Assembly (NCBI GenBank): GCA_963794605.1
Contig: CAWCEN010000002.1
Location: 1,240,001 to 1,304,000, forward strand
Length of the DNA: 64,000 nucleotides
Reading direction: 5' to 3'
From: VAXT01 sp963794605
GTDB lineage: Bacteria > Actinomycetota > Thermoleophilia > Gaiellales > Gaiellaceae
The translations under genes and the position numbers were made by a program. Shown one piece after another: positions 34,301-42,447 of the stretch (position 1 is its first letter; every line of letters begins with the position of its first letter). The notes beneath the pieces are model-generated. The model had not been told where the DNA came from and did no database searches. It saw only the letters and a program-made list of their open reading frames with translations.

Positions 34301-34948
34301 ATCTACGGGTTCGCCGAGACGCTCCTGAGGCGTGACGTCCTGTTCGACGACGAGGAACGTCGCACGTTCCTCGAGTACATCGCCTCCGAGGCTCAGCGGC
34401 TGACGACGATCGTCGACACGCTGCTCAGCGTCGCGCGGCTCGAGGCCGGGGACATGCAGGTCGAGCTCGCGCCGACGGATCTGCGCGCGGTCGTCTCGGA
34501 CGCGGTCGCGAGCGTGCAGGAGAGCGCGGCCGTCAACGGACACCGCTTCGTGCTCGATCTCCCCGACGAGTCACTCGCCGCCTCGGCCGACCGCGAGAAG
34601 CTCGGCCAGATTCTGAGGAACCTGCTCGACAACGCGGTCAAGTTTTCGCCCGGTGGGGGAACGGTCACCGTTGAGGCGCATCGCCGCGCGGGTCGCGTCG
34701 AGGTCCGAGTCGTGGACGAAGGAGAGGGCATCCCCGAATCCGAGCGCGAGCACATCTTCTCGAAGTTCCACCGCGCGGACAGCACGGGCGGCTACGGCGG
34801 CGCGGGCCTCGGGCTCTTTATCGCGCGCGGGCTCGTTCTGGCCATGGGCGGGCGGATCTGGCTCGACGCAGCCGAGGGCGGAGGATCGAGTTTCGCGTTC
34901 GAGCTACCGCTCGCAGAGGCGACTGAGCAGGGCGAGGGCGGGGTATAG
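31340..34948 (+). CDS. Multi-GAF / PAS sensor histidine kinase
   Basis: 1202-aa soluble hybrid sensor. About five consecutive GAF domains at roughly 30-190, 195-355, 360-520, 520-685 and 685-850; each begins with a helix such as ALVRAKDKDAVARVLIDRC or MGSLLATELEPAAILEEV. PAS at about 860-970 (YAILSNIADGIVAIDREGKV). HisKA with phosphoacceptor H979 in STVSHQLRAPLTSIYG. HATPase_c with N-box LLDNAVKFSPGGG, G1 VVDEGEGIPESE and G2 GGAGLGLFIARG. No TM segments, so it senses cytosolic or diffusible signals. Followed after 7 bp by its response regulator. Confidence 0.93.
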   Translation: MTLFRRNRRTDGPGSATASEGEPEPDAGAGQLTEIASLSSALVRAKDKDAVARVLIDRCFSLLDVDLAAIALVSEDAKRAQGLLAVSAEGDLDWWSDVSIDFETEPSGIGSAVFEGGPVVVYDVAGSRQVNRRLADRSGAKSAVFVPLITEERVPAVLVLATTKAPRVFTGDELSLLQALAAEAALALDRASSADALADALQRERLVASIGRKVRSELDLDSVLRVAVEATGSATGVSRCFLRLGEPNKPMPIAAEWTAPGFDRIASVADHLAASNLAARERRTVAVGDIRQEPALADPALGGIETLLRFETRAVLVTPVLVFDRMIGIFGLHRPEPGAWSDAEIALAEAVARELGIAIHAAQLLHENSQRLDQQTALLKAAQVVTSDLRLETVLQRLVDEVTKLLDADAADCYLYDADNSLLRCAAVHGLDPKLVNFEFLAERSVDTRFTDPVPHPAYRGFGSAISAQMTWSGERRGVLGVATRDPERRFGDLEKSLLEAFAGLASLSVRNAASFEQSVRQARVQRGFYGIASALSEHLSQSATLDAVAHAANEALGGSFTAVLMPGARGLELAASYRVPDELAATLRDEIPASADVLVTAASERRLLSASSLDDDDRFGEDWRRLAGVRSLLAIPVDPPRREKGGLVVVFFAEPRTFMDDDLELGRRLAGAARAGLERSELYEGERTARALSQQLARMGSLLATELEPAAILEEVADQAPALLGADACAIQLIEGDELVVTAVGGATAPPVAGSRSPSTARPGGDVVQTRSPVLYADIEGDERLLEDDPILAAGHAAYLGVPLVGMEQGLQGALAVYSQRPRVWREEEVEALTALAGNASAVLSNAELYQRVALERERSYAILSNIADGIVAIDREGKVVLWNEAAESITGVPGAAALGRTPVEVLQRELASGDEGAVGERLVSIQRGGDEVWLSLTEAVMHDPVGSVSGRIFAFRDVSSERTVEEMKSTFVSTVSHQLRAPLTSIYGFAETLLRRDVLFDDEERRTFLEYIASEAQRLTTIVDTLLSVARLEAGDMQVELAPTDLRAVVSDAVASVQESAAVNGHRFVLDLPDESLAASADREKLGQILRNLLDNAVKFSPGGGTVTVEAHRRAGRVEVRVVDEGEGIPESEREHIFSKFHRADSTGGYGGAGLGLFIARGLVLAMGGRIWLDAAEGGGSSFAFELPLAEATEQGEGGV

Positions 34949-34955
34949 GACCGGC

Positions 34956-35396
34956 ATGGCGGCGCGCGTGCTGGTGATCGACGACGAGGGGCCGATCCGC
35001 CTCCTCTGTCGCGTGAACCTCGAGGCGGCCGGGATGGTCGTCCACGAGGCACCCGACGGTGTAACAGGCCTCGAGATCGCCGGGCGCGAGACGCCCGACG
35101 TGATTCTGCTCGACGTGATGATGCCCGGCATGGACGGTTGGGAGGTCTTCGGGCAGCTGCTCGAGGAGGAGCAGACGGCGAAGATCCCCGTCGTCTTCCT
35201 CACCGCCCGGGCCGAGCTCCGCGACCAGGCCCGGGGGCTCGAGCTCGGCGGCGTCGACTACGTGACGAAGCCGTTCGACCCGCTGGAGCTTGCGCCCCTG
35301 ATCGACGACCTCCTCGAGCGGATGGAACGCGGTGACGTCCAGCAACGGCGGCGCGAGCGTCTCGCCGAGCTCCGGCAGCTGCTCGTCAACGGCTGA
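34956..35396 (+). CDS. Single-domain response regulator
   Basis: 146 aa: receiver domain with acidic pocket VLVIDDEGPI, phosphoacceptor D53 in VILLDVMMPGMDGWE, conserved VFLTARAE and Lys in DYVTKPFDPLEL. It has no DNA-binding domain, only a short charged C-terminal helix (VQQRRRERLAELRQLLVNG). Partner of the multi-GAF kinase immediately upstream; output presumably by protein-protein interaction. Confidence 0.92.
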   Translation: MAARVLVIDDEGPIRLLCRVNLEAAGMVVHEAPDGVTGLEIAGRETPDVILLDVMMPGMDGWEVFGQLLEEEQTAKIPVVFLTARAELRDQARGLELGGVDYVTKPFDPLELAPLIDDLLERMERGDVQQRRRERLAELRQLLVNG

Positions 35397-35401
35397 CCGC
35401 T

Positions 35402-35899
35402 CTAGCGGCCCGAGAAGTCGGCGGTGACGAGCCGGGTCGAGCCGCCGGCCACACCGACGCCGACGCGCCGGAAGCTGCGGTCGAGCAGGTTCTCGCGATG
35501 CGGCGGGCTGTCGATCCACATGCGGACGATCGTGGCCGGGGTCAGCGGCCTCGAGCCGGCCGCGATGTTCTCCCCGACGTACGGCGCTCGCACGCCGAAG
35601 CGGCGCAGCCTCGTCGCGAAGGCGCCGTGGTCGAAGTAGCCGCGGCGGGCCATGTCGGCCGAGTGCGCCTGGGCCGCGCGGCTGAGCGCGGGGCCGACCC
35701 GCAAGGGCGCAACCCCGTTACGCGTACGGAACGAATTGATCAGCTGGACGACCGCGAGCTCGCCTGGGCCGAGAGCTCCGCCGCTCTGCGAGAGCGGCGT
35801 CGGCGGCACGACGGAGTCGGCGCCTGCCCGGGTCCCGACACTGAGCGACACCCCGAGCAAGAGCACCATGACGCTGAGAATGCGGCATTTCCCAGACAT
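35402..35899 (-). CDS. Secreted CAP-domain (SCP/PR-1, YkwD-like) protein
   Basis: 165 aa with signal peptide (CRILSVMVLLLGVSLSVGT) and a CAP domain: VVQLINSFRTRNGVAPLRV, AQAHSADMARRGYFDH, PYVGENIAAGS and IVRMWIDSPPHRENLLD. His residues of the metal site (H in AQAHSADM, HR in PPHRENLL) are present. A second CAP protein lies at 41334. The start is uncertain: no good ribosome site precedes any candidate; this ATG gives the best signal peptide. The 110-bp region upstream is AT-richer than its surroundings and likely holds the promoter. Confidence 0.85.
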   Translation of the reverse strand: MSGKCRILSVMVLLLGVSLSVGTRAGADSVVPPTPLSQSGGALGPGELAVVQLINSFRTRNGVAPLRVGPALSRAAQAHSADMARRGYFDHGAFATRLRRFGVRAPYVGENIAAGSRPLTPATIVRMWIDSPPHRENLLDRSFRRVGVGVAGGSTRLVTADFSGR

Positions 35900-36011
35900 C
35901 AGGAGGTCGCGGGAGATTAATGCGTGAAGAAGACATCGTCCAGGTTTGCAACTGCAATTTTCAGTAGTTTCGGTCAATTACGGACCGATTTACAGGCAAA
36001 GAAATTTCACT

Positions 36012-36959
36012 TCAACGCGCCGTTTGGGCGAGGAGAATGCCTGCGAGGACGATCGCGCCGCCGATGAGTTGCGTCCCGGTAAGCGCCTCCCCGAGGAGCG
36101 CGTACGCGACGAGCGCGCCCGCGACTGGCTCGAACATCGCCGACACGCCGGCCCTCGTCGCGGACAGGTGCCGGAGGGCCGCGACGAGCAAGAGGAACGG
36201 CACGATCGTGCCGACGAGGACGACGCCGACGAGGAGCACCCAGACCGGCAGGGTGCCCGTGAAGAGCGCGCCGTCGAGGCTGACGCGGTCGTCCAGATAC
36301 TCCGTCGGGAACGACCACCACGGTTGCAGCACGGCCCAGAAGATGGCCGCGAACGTGAAGCCCAGCGCGAGCAGCGACACCGGGTCTCGGCGGGCGACCG
36401 CGTTCTCCGCGAGCAGGATGTAGAGGGCGAACGTGACCGCCGAGGCGAGCGCGGCCACGACACCGAGCCCGTCGAGCGCGACGCCGCTCCAGAGATCGAC
36501 GACGAGCGAGAGCCCGCCGAGCGAGAGGATGAGCGCTGCCCAGACCCGGCGTCGGACGGGCTCCTTCAGGACGAGCCGTGCCCAAAGCGCGATCAGCACC
36601 GGGGCGACGTACTGGATCAGCAGCGCGACGCCGATCTCGAGCCGGTGGATCGCGACGAAGTAGAGGAGCTGCACGAAGGCGAGGCCCGCGACGCCGAACA
36701 GGAGAAGGAACGGAAGCTCTCCACGCGTGATGCGAAGGCTCCGTGGACGCGCGATGACGAGCGCTCCGACGAGGATCAGCGCGGCTCCGGTCGAGCGCAC
36801 CTCGGTCAGGCGCAGGGACGAGAGGCCGGAGCTGAGAGCCGCTTTCGCGAACGAGCCGTTGATCCCCCAGAGCGCCGTCGCGGCCAGCACCATCGCATAG
36901 CCGAGCACAGGCCGGCGGACGCGCGGCTGCGGGTCCGCGGCGAGGATCGGCTCTACCAC
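36012..36959 (-). CDS. EamA/DMT-superfamily transporter
   Basis: 315 aa, ten TM helices in two EamA halves. First half VLAATALWGINGSFAKAAL; second half VAALASAVTFALYILLAENA. Late VSAMFEPVAGALVAYALLGE and LTGTQLIGGAIVLAGILL are typical. Exporter or importer of small metabolites; substrate not predictable. GTG start, TAGGTT 6 nt upstream. Confidence 0.9.
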   Translation of the reverse strand: MVEPILAADPQPRVRRPVLGYAMVLAATALWGINGSFAKAALSSGLSSLRLTEVRSTGAALILVGALVIARPRSLRITRGELPFLLLFGVAGLAFVQLLYFVAIHRLEIGVALLIQYVAPVLIALWARLVLKEPVRRRVWAALILSLGGLSLVVDLWSGVALDGLGVVAALASAVTFALYILLAENAVARRDPVSLLALGFTFAAIFWAVLQPWWSFPTEYLDDRVSLDGALFTGTLPVWVLLVGVVLVGTIVPFLLLVAALRHLSATRAGVSAMFEPVAGALVAYALLGEALTGTQLIGGAIVLAGILLAQTAR

Positions 36960-36965
36960 TCCGCG

Positions 36966-36971
36966 AACCTA
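36966..36971 (-). promoter_or_regulatory. Putative -10 box, EamA transporter
   Basis: TAGGTT on the minus strand, 6 nt before the GTG start at 36959; same hexamer and spacing as the Asp-box gene at 6181. Confidence 0.4.
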
Positions 36972-36994
36972 TCCGACTACACTGCGGGGGCTTT

Positions 36995-37069
36995 CGGGGT
37001 GTAGCTCAGCCTGGTTAGAGTGCCTGCTTTGGGAGCAGGAAGTCGCCGGTTCGAATCCGGCCACCCCGA
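36995..37069 (+). tRNA. tRNA-Pro (TGG)
   Basis: Cloverleaf with acceptor CGGGGTG/CACCCCG, anticodon stem CCTGC/GCAGG with loop TTTGGGA (TGG) and T-arm GCCGGTTCGAATCCGGC. CCA not encoded. Confidence 0.97.
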
Positions 37070-37122
37070 CCTCTCGCTTCCTCGCCGGCTTGGACCGCGA
37101 CGCGCCAGGGAACCGAGAGCGA

Positions 37123-38439
37123 CTACTTGTGCGCTACGACGGCCTGCGTTGGTTTTGGGGCCGGCTTCGCCGGTGGGTTCGCATCGACCAGGACCGCGAC
37201 CACCAGGAGTATTGCGATCGCGACCGCGCTCTCGCCTCTGAGGCTGCGCGCGACCGCTCTCGAGCCAATTCCTCGGCCTCGCTCCAACGCAGGCTCGACC
37301 ACGAAGTGGTGCAGCGCGCCCCATGACAGGGCGACCACGACGAGCGCGCTCTTGATCAGCAGCACCTGGCCATAGCGGGCCTGCCAGAGATCGGAGACCG
37401 CCGGCAACCGCTCGTACGCGAGGTACGCGCCCGCGAGCACCATCGCCCCGACGAGAACCGCCGCCAACTGCGAGAAGCGGTGGAACGCCTCGCGCCGCAG
37501 GCCCGGCGCCGTCGGCCACACGACGAATGCGAGCATGACGAGCCCGCCGACCCAGAAGCACGCCGCGACCAGGTGCACGTAGTCCGCGAGTTCCGACCTC
37601 CACGACGAGCCGACGTCCACCGCTGAGTGCCCCGATAGCGACAACCCCGAGCAGAGCACGAGCCCGAGGAAGAACGCGGGCCAGAGCAGGATCGTCCGGT
37701 CGGTGAGCCAGGCGAGGAAGAGGAACCCCGCGACCAGCGCGAACCCGAGCGTCATCGCGATGAATGCGGTCCCGAACCGAGTCCCCCGCGCGAGCGGCGA
37801 CAGGTCGCCGTAGATCAGCTGGTCGAGCGGAAGCTGGAACGCGTCCGCCGCCCGGAGAATGAAACCGAGGATGCCGAGTTCGATGCTGCCGACCACTCCG
37901 GCCCCGACGACCCAGTAGAAGCGCCGCTCGAGCGCCGGGCTCGTCCGCCCGCGAAGCACGAGCAGCCTGAACGCGAGCCCACCCACGAGCAGCGCCAGGC
38001 CCAGGAAGTAGCCCCACTTGGCGGCGTACTCGAACTTCGTCGTGCCTCCGGCCCCGTAGGCCTCGGTCGGCGGCGGTGGCTTCACGCGGACGCCGAACGT
38101 GTACACGCCAGATAGCACGTGGCCCTCGTTCGACGTGATGTGCCAGCGCACCGTGTACGCGCCTTTCGGCAGCTTGCGGAGCGGCACGATCACCATGCGT
38201 CCGCCGTCCGTCGTGCGCGTCGGCCCGGAAGCGACCACCTTCCCCGTGGCGGTGCGCACGTCGATTGAGTTCGGGAACGCGTCGACGGCCTGGTCGAACT
38301 GGAGCGAAACCGTGCGCGGCGTCGTCGCAAGCTTCTCGCCGTAGGTCGGCACGCGCTCGAGCAGGACGGCGTGGGCGAGCGCGGACGTCGGCAGCGCCAG
38401 CGCGACGAGGACCGCCGCGGCTAGCGCCTTCGCTCTCAT
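37123..38439 (-). CDS. CopC-CopD fusion, copper resistance/uptake protein
   Basis: 438 aa. Signal peptide (AKALAAAVLVALALPTSALA) followed by mature His in HAVLLERVPTYGEKL, the CopC copper-binding start. The CopC domain runs to about residue 125 (HITSNEGHVLSGVYTFGV). Eight TM helices of CopD follow, with His-containing GLSLSGHSAVDVG, ADYVHLVAACFWVGGLVML and WGALHHFVVEPALE. Probably moves copper across the membrane for cytochrome oxidase assembly, as CtaG lies in the same minus-strand cluster. Overlaps the upstream gene by 4 nt. Confidence 0.92.
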   Translation of the reverse strand: MRAKALAAAVLVALALPTSALAHAVLLERVPTYGEKLATTPRTVSLQFDQAVDAFPNSIDVRTATGKVVASGPTRTTDGGRMVIVPLRKLPKGAYTVRWHITSNEGHVLSGVYTFGVRVKPPPPTEAYGAGGTTKFEYAAKWGYFLGLALLVGGLAFRLLVLRGRTSPALERRFYWVVGAGVVGSIELGILGFILRAADAFQLPLDQLIYGDLSPLARGTRFGTAFIAMTLGFALVAGFLFLAWLTDRTILLWPAFFLGLVLCSGLSLSGHSAVDVGSSWRSELADYVHLVAACFWVGGLVMLAFVVWPTAPGLRREAFHRFSQLAAVLVGAMVLAGAYLAYERLPAVSDLWQARYGQVLLIKSALVVVALSWGALHHFVVEPALERGRGIGSRAVARSLRGESAVAIAILLVVAVLVDANPPAKPAPKPTQAVVAHK

Positions 38440-39014
38440 CGCCCGCCTGCGAGCGGGGACAGGTGGCCGAAGATCGGCGCGACGTTGCGGTCGCAGAAGA
38501 GCAGCGTGGCGACGGCGACGATCATCACGGCGAACCCTGCATTGAAGACCGGTGACCGCGGCTGGACTGCCCTCCCGAGGCACACGACGGAGCCCGCCAG
38601 CAGGGTCCAGCCGAGCGCGTGGTGCAGGAAGGCGGCGCGCGAGAAGAACCAGGGGTTCTGCTCGTGGATCAGAAACGCCAGCCCCGATACGACCAGCGCC
38701 AGTGGCAAGGTCAGCTCCCAGAGCTGGTTGTGCAGCTTGCCGCGGACGAGCCCTAGCTGCGCTGCGCCGGCGAGCATCATCGCCTGGGCCCACGCGCTGT
38801 GCGCGAGCATGTGGATCGCCGAGCTCGTGTAGAAGACCATCACCGGCCACATGAAGATCCCCATCAGGAAAGCGATTCCAGGCCAGAGGTAAGCGCGCCA
38901 GACGCGGGCGCGCCAGACCGGAGGCCCGACGATCGCTTCAGCTAGCAGACAGAGCCCGAGGAAGAGGAAGCCGATACCGAACAGCCAGTGGACGACTTCC
39001 GCGGGCGGCTCCAT
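38436..39014 (-). CDS. Multi-pass membrane protein of the copper/oxidase cluster
   Basis: 192 aa with about six TM helices and many potential ligands: EVVHWLFG, SAIHMLAHSAWAQAMM and AAFLHHALGW. No family name recognised with certainty. Overlaps copC-copD by 4 nt and abuts the next small membrane gene, so it is translated with copper-handling proteins; a metal or heme role in membrane is plausible inference. Confidence 0.7.
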   Translation of the reverse strand: MEPPAEVVHWLFGIGFLFLGLCLLAEAIVGPPVWRARVWRAYLWPGIAFLMGIFMWPVMVFYTSSAIHMLAHSAWAQAMMLAGAAQLGLVRGKLHNQLWELTLPLALVVSGLAFLIHEQNPWFFSRAAFLHHALGWTLLAGSVVCLGRAVQPRSPVFNAGFAVMIVAVATLLFCDRNVAPIFGHLSPLAGGR

Positions 39015-39296
39015 CTAACCCCCTCGCTCCTCGACTTCCTCGAGGTCGGCGAGCAGTCCGGGCACGACCCAGAAGTGGAAGACCACGCCGACGACGATGA
39101 CGAGTAGCGGCGGCTGGACGGCGAGGTACCAGAAGCCGTGCTTGTCGGGGTCGAGCAGCGTGATCCGGTACGGCTGGGCGAGCGCCCAGACCAGCCCTGC
39201 GAGCGCGGTCAGCGGCCCTAGCGCAGAGACCGCAGTGTTCCGCCACGAGTGCCTGGCCCTGGCCCGTGCACGCTGACGGACGAGCTCAGCGTCCAT
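39015..39296 (-). CDS. Small two-TM membrane protein
   Basis: 93 aa: basic N-terminus, TM 1 (TAVSALGPLTALAGLVWALA), loop with DPDKHGFWYLAVQPP, TM 2 (LLVIVVGVVFHFWVVPGLLA), acidic tail. No recognised family. It overlaps ctaG by 11 nt and directly precedes the next gene, so it belongs to the CtaG-CopCD operon. Confidence 0.65.
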   Translation of the reverse strand: MDAELVRQRARARARHSWRNTAVSALGPLTALAGLVWALAQPYRITLLDPDKHGFWYLAVQPPLLVIVVGVVFHFWVVPGLLADLEEVEERGG

Positions 39297-40071
39297 CGCT
39301 CATCTCCCGGGGTGATTGTACGGGCGGAGGTGAGCCCAGCGTCCGGAACGTGTCCGCACGCCCTTCGCTGGACAGGAAGCGCAGGAAGAACCACGTGCCG
39401 ACCGCGAAGAGGACCGTCGCCTGCTCGAGGGCCATCGCGCCGCCGCCGATCTGCTGGTCGGTCAACGGCGACAGACCCCACAGCCCTGGTGCCTGCACGT
39501 AGTAGTCGTAGATCGCGCGTGGGATCAGCGCGAGCATCAGCCCGAGCGGGCTGGCGACGACGAACGCAGCGAAGAGGTACATCGCGCGCACACCCGCGGT
39601 GAGCCGATGCGGCTCGTCGCGCAGGACGGGCCACCAGAAGAGGCAGCCGGTCACGAAGTACGAGAGGTGTTCGAGGTGGAGCAGCGAGCCCTGATGCCGG
39701 AGCGCCGCGTCGTACACGGCCGGGATGTGCCAGACGAAGTACGTCCCGGCCCAGAGCGGCAGCGCGACGACCGGGTGCGTGAGCAGTCGTGGGCCGCGGA
39801 TCGCAGCCGGCAGGCCGATCACGCAGAGCGCCGGCGCCCACTCGGCCAGGACGACGTTCTGGAGCAGATGGATCGAGAGCAGGTAGTGGAGCGCGATCGG
39901 GTGCAGCGGCGTGACGAAGACGGCGAGGATCAGCGCGAGCCCGGCGACGAAGCAGGTGACGCGCCAGCGCGCGGCGCCGTAGCGCCGCACGAGAAGCGCG
40001 TAGCCGACGGCGAGTGCCGGGACGAAGACGAGCGCCTCGAAGTCCAGCGGCCAGGCATACGGATCGTGCAC
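39286..40071 (-). CDS. ctaG: CtaG-like (caa3-type) cytochrome c oxidase assembly protein
   Basis: 261 aa with seven TM helices. Conserved histidines are in FVTPLHPIALHYLLSIHLLQ, GTYFVWHIPAVYDAAL and LLHLEHLSYFVTG; AFVVASPLGLMLALIPRAIY and late DQQIGGGAMALEQ are typical of caa3_CtaG. It assists copper insertion into the oxidase. First gene of the copper cluster; GTG start 26 bp from tRNA-Gly on the other strand. Confidence 0.88.
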   Translation of the reverse strand: MHDPYAWPLDFEALVFVPALAVGYALLVRRYGAARWRVTCFVAGLALILAVFVTPLHPIALHYLLSIHLLQNVVLAEWAPALCVIGLPAAIRGPRLLTHPVVALPLWAGTYFVWHIPAVYDAALRHQGSLLHLEHLSYFVTGCLFWWPVLRDEPHRLTAGVRAMYLFAAFVVASPLGLMLALIPRAIYDYYVQAPGLWGLSPLTDQQIGGGAMALEQATVLFAVGTWFFLRFLSSEGRADTFRTLGSPPPVQSPREMSDGR

Positions 40072-40096
40072 GAGTTGGACGCTACGCTATGTGCAC

Positions 40097-40167
40097 GCGG
40101 GCGTAGCTCAGTGGTAGAGCCCTGGCCTTCCAAGCCAGTCGCGCGGGTTCGATCCCCGCCGCCCGCT
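40097..40167 (+). tRNA. tRNA-Gly (TCC)
   Basis: Acceptor GCGGGCG/CGCCCGC, anticodon stem CTGGC/GCCAG with loop CTTCCAA (TCC), T-arm GCGGGTTCGATCCCCGC. CCA not encoded. Confidence 0.97.
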
Positions 40168-40216
40168 TGGCCCCGCTGACTCGAGTCGTCCGGCGCCAAC
40201 GCAATCCTGCTCGGAG

Positions 40217-41281
40217 GTGGAGGAGCGCCTCATCCGGTTCCGGGCCACGACGGTCCTTGCCGTGCTCGGGATCGCGATCGCGGTCGGGATCCTGCTCGAG
40301 ATCATCTGGATCGCGCGGCACATCATCACGTGGATCCTGATCGCCGCCTTCCTCACGCTCGCCCTCAACCCCGCTGTCGAGTGGTTCCAGCGGCACGGCG
40401 TGAAGCGCCGCGGGGCGGCGACCGCCATCACGGTGCTGCTCACGCTCGCCGCCCTTGCGGCGCTTGGGGCGCTCTTCGTCCCGACGCTCGTCCGCGAGGT
40501 CAATGGGTTCGCCAATGCGCTGCCCGGCTACATCGACGACATCACGCATCGTCGCGGGCGGCTCGGGTTCCTCGAGTCGAAGTACCACATCACGCAGCGC
40601 GTCCGCGACCAGCTCGAAGACGGCGGCGCCAGCAAGCTGCTCGGGCTGACCGGCACGGCGATCGCGATCACGAGAGGGATCATCACGGCGGTCGTCGCCA
40701 CGGTGACGATCCTCTTCATGACCGTCTTCATGCTGCTCGAGGGTCCCGTTTGGGTCGACCGGTTCTTCCTGATGCTGCCCGAGTCGTCGCGCGAGCACTG
40801 GCGCGGAGTCGGCCACCAGATCTACAAAACCGTCGGCGGCTACGTGACCGGGAACCTCCTGATCAGCGTCATCGCCGGGATCTCATCGACGATCGTGATG
40901 CTCGCGCTCGGTGTGCCGTATGCGGTTGCGCTCGGCTTGCTCGTGGCGATCCTCGACCTGATCCCGCTGGCGGGCGCGACCCTCGCGGCGATCATCGTCT
41001 CCGCGGTCGGTTTCATCCACTCGATCATCGCCGGCATCGTCCTGCTGGCGTTCTTCATCGTCTACCAGCAGGTCGAGAACCACCTGCTGCAGCCGCTCGT
41101 CTACAGCCGGACCGTGCGGCTGTCGCCGCTCGTGATCCTGGTTGCGGTGCTGATCGGGGCCGAGCTGGCCGGCGTGCTCGGGGCGCTGGCTGCGATCCCG
41201 GTTGCGGGCACGATTCAGGTGCTCCTGATCGCCTGGCTCCAGCACCGGCGTGCGCGGCATGGCCGGGCCGCGACCATCTGA
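40217..41281 (+). CDS. AI-2E family transporter (PerM-like)
   Basis: 354 aa, about eight TM helices. N-terminal ILIAAFLTLALNPAVEWFQ, amphipathic middle region, then GNLLISVIAGISSTIVMLAL, AILDLIPLAGATLAAII, FIVYQQVENHLLQPLVYSRT and the terminal AIPVAGTIQVLL, all characteristic. Members export diverse small molecules or ions; the AI-2 name need not apply. A GGAGGTGGAG Shine-Dalgarno region overlaps the start. Confidence 0.9.
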   Translation: MEERLIRFRATTVLAVLGIAIAVGILLEIIWIARHIITWILIAAFLTLALNPAVEWFQRHGVKRRGAATAITVLLTLAALAALGALFVPTLVREVNGFANALPGYIDDITHRRGRLGFLESKYHITQRVRDQLEDGGASKLLGLTGTAIAITRGIITAVVATVTILFMTVFMLLEGPVWVDRFFLMLPESSREHWRGVGHQIYKTVGGYVTGNLLISVIAGISSTIVMLALGVPYAVALGLLVAILDLIPLAGATLAAIIVSAVGFIHSIIAGIVLLAFFIVYQQVENHLLQPLVYSRTVRLSPLVILVAVLIGAELAGVLGALAAIPVAGTIQVLLIAWLQHRRARHGRAATI

Positions 41282-41333
41282 AATCACTCGTTCGGGCTGA
41301 AGCCGGTCGTGGTGTCGCACCGATCAGTGTCGT

Positions 41334-41936
41334 ATGCGCACGATCCTCGCGGCCGGCGCGCTCTCGATCTTGCTGCTCGGTTCCGCGCAGCAGGCCGTCG
41401 CACGCCCGCATGCGATGCAGGTGCCGCGCAAGCAGACGCTCGGTCAGTTCCTTCGGCACGCAGCGGTCCGCTCGCTGCCGGCGCGTCACAAGGGAACTGA
41501 CAACGGCCTGAAGGCGTTCGAGCTCGACGTCGTCGCGCGCATCAACGCGCAGCGGACGGCCCGAGGCCTGAGGCCGCTTCGCGTCTCGCGAGGGCTGACG
41601 GCGGCAGCGTCCTACCACTCGCGCGAGATGGGCCTTCGCGGCTTCTTCGAGCACGAGTCGGTGAACGGCGCTCCTTTCTGGAAGCGCATCGAGCGCTTCT
41701 ATCCGATGGGCAGGAGCTCCTGGTCGGTCGGCGAGAACATCTTCTACGAGACCCCCGACTCGAGCGCGGCGAGTGCGGTTCGCGAATGGATGGGGAGCCC
41801 GCCGCACCGGCAGAACATCCTCGCGCCCGAGTGGCGGGAGATCGGAATCGGGGCCGTGCACATGGCCTCAGCGCGCGGAGCGTTCGGCGGCCATTCGGTC
41901 ACGATCGTGACGGCCGACTTCGGCGCCCGCGGCTAG
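41334..41936 (+). CDS. Secreted CAP-domain (YkwD-like) protein 2
   Basis: 200 aa with signal peptide (RTILAAGALSILLLGSAQQA). CAP motifs: FELDVVARINAQRTARGL, ASYHSREMGLRGFFEHES, WSVGENIFYETPD, AVREWMGSPPHRQNILAPEW and a C-terminal VTIVTADFGARG. Same architecture as the protein at 35402 but divergent in sequence. Likely cell-surface protein; activity unknown. Confidence 0.88.
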   Translation: MRTILAAGALSILLLGSAQQAVARPHAMQVPRKQTLGQFLRHAAVRSLPARHKGTDNGLKAFELDVVARINAQRTARGLRPLRVSRGLTAAASYHSREMGLRGFFEHESVNGAPFWKRIERFYPMGRSSWSVGENIFYETPDSSAASAVREWMGSPPHRQNILAPEWREIGIGAVHMASARGAFGGHSVTIVTADFGARG

Positions 41937-42133
41937 GGCGGCGATTCCGGGCGCGCAGGCGCTGTGGCGCCGGGCCGAGAGAGCAACCCAAGACGGTGAC
42001 CTCGGTTTCCTGGCGCGTCGCTGAGCGCCTGTATGCGAGCGGGACAATGCTGCGCCGCATGGCCCGCTCGCAGGAACGCGGTCAGCGGCGCGAGGCGGGA
42101 CGCGAAGCGTCCACGCCGGCCAGGGAGCCGAGG

Positions 42134-42205
42134 TGCGCCTGGAGGGATTCGAACCCCCGACCAACGGCTTAGAAGGCCGCCGCTCTTCCTCTGAGCTACA
42201 GGCGC
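42134..42205 (-). tRNA. tRNA-Arg (TCT)
   Basis: Minus strand. Acceptor GCGCCTG/CAGGCGC, D-arm with GCTCAGAGGAAGAGC, anticodon loop CTTCTAA (TCT), T-arm GGGGGTTCGAATCCCTC. CCA not encoded. Confidence 0.96.
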
Positions 42206-42234
42206 CCGAGCGAAGGGTAGCCCGCCGCCCGGTC

Positions 42235-42447
42235 CTACTCCACGAATTCCGCCTGGGCAGCAGGGTTGGCCGTGTGCCAGTCACTCAAGTGGCGATCTAG
42301 CTCAACCCGCAAACGGGTGTGCCGCACCGAGGAAACCCGCGAGACCTCGATCGTGTTCGGCCCGATCTCGTAGGCGACGTACTCGCGCTCGCGGAGGAAC
42401 GCGACCAGGCCTGGCAAGTCGGCCGCTTCTTGAACTCGGATACGCAT
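42235..42447 (-). CDS. Small conserved-looking hypothetical protein
   Basis: 70 aa starting RIRVQEAADLPGLVAFLRER, with DUF2007-like alternation of basic and hydrophobic residues and no TM or signal. The segment EIGPNTIEVSRVSSV suggests a beta hairpin. Single gene between tRNA-Arg and the PfpI gene. Function unknown; coding status supported mainly by composition and length. Confidence 0.5.
   Translation of the reverse strand: MRIRVQEAADLPGLVAFLREREYVAYEIGPNTIEVSRVSSVRHTRLRVELDRHLSDWHTANPAAQAEFVE

Noticed and set aside
37083..37122. A tRNA-Sec or other RNA gene near the tRNA-Pro.
   Set aside because: No cloverleaf beyond the tRNA-Pro; none of the six tRNAs has a TCA anticodon, so Sec machinery must lie outside the window.
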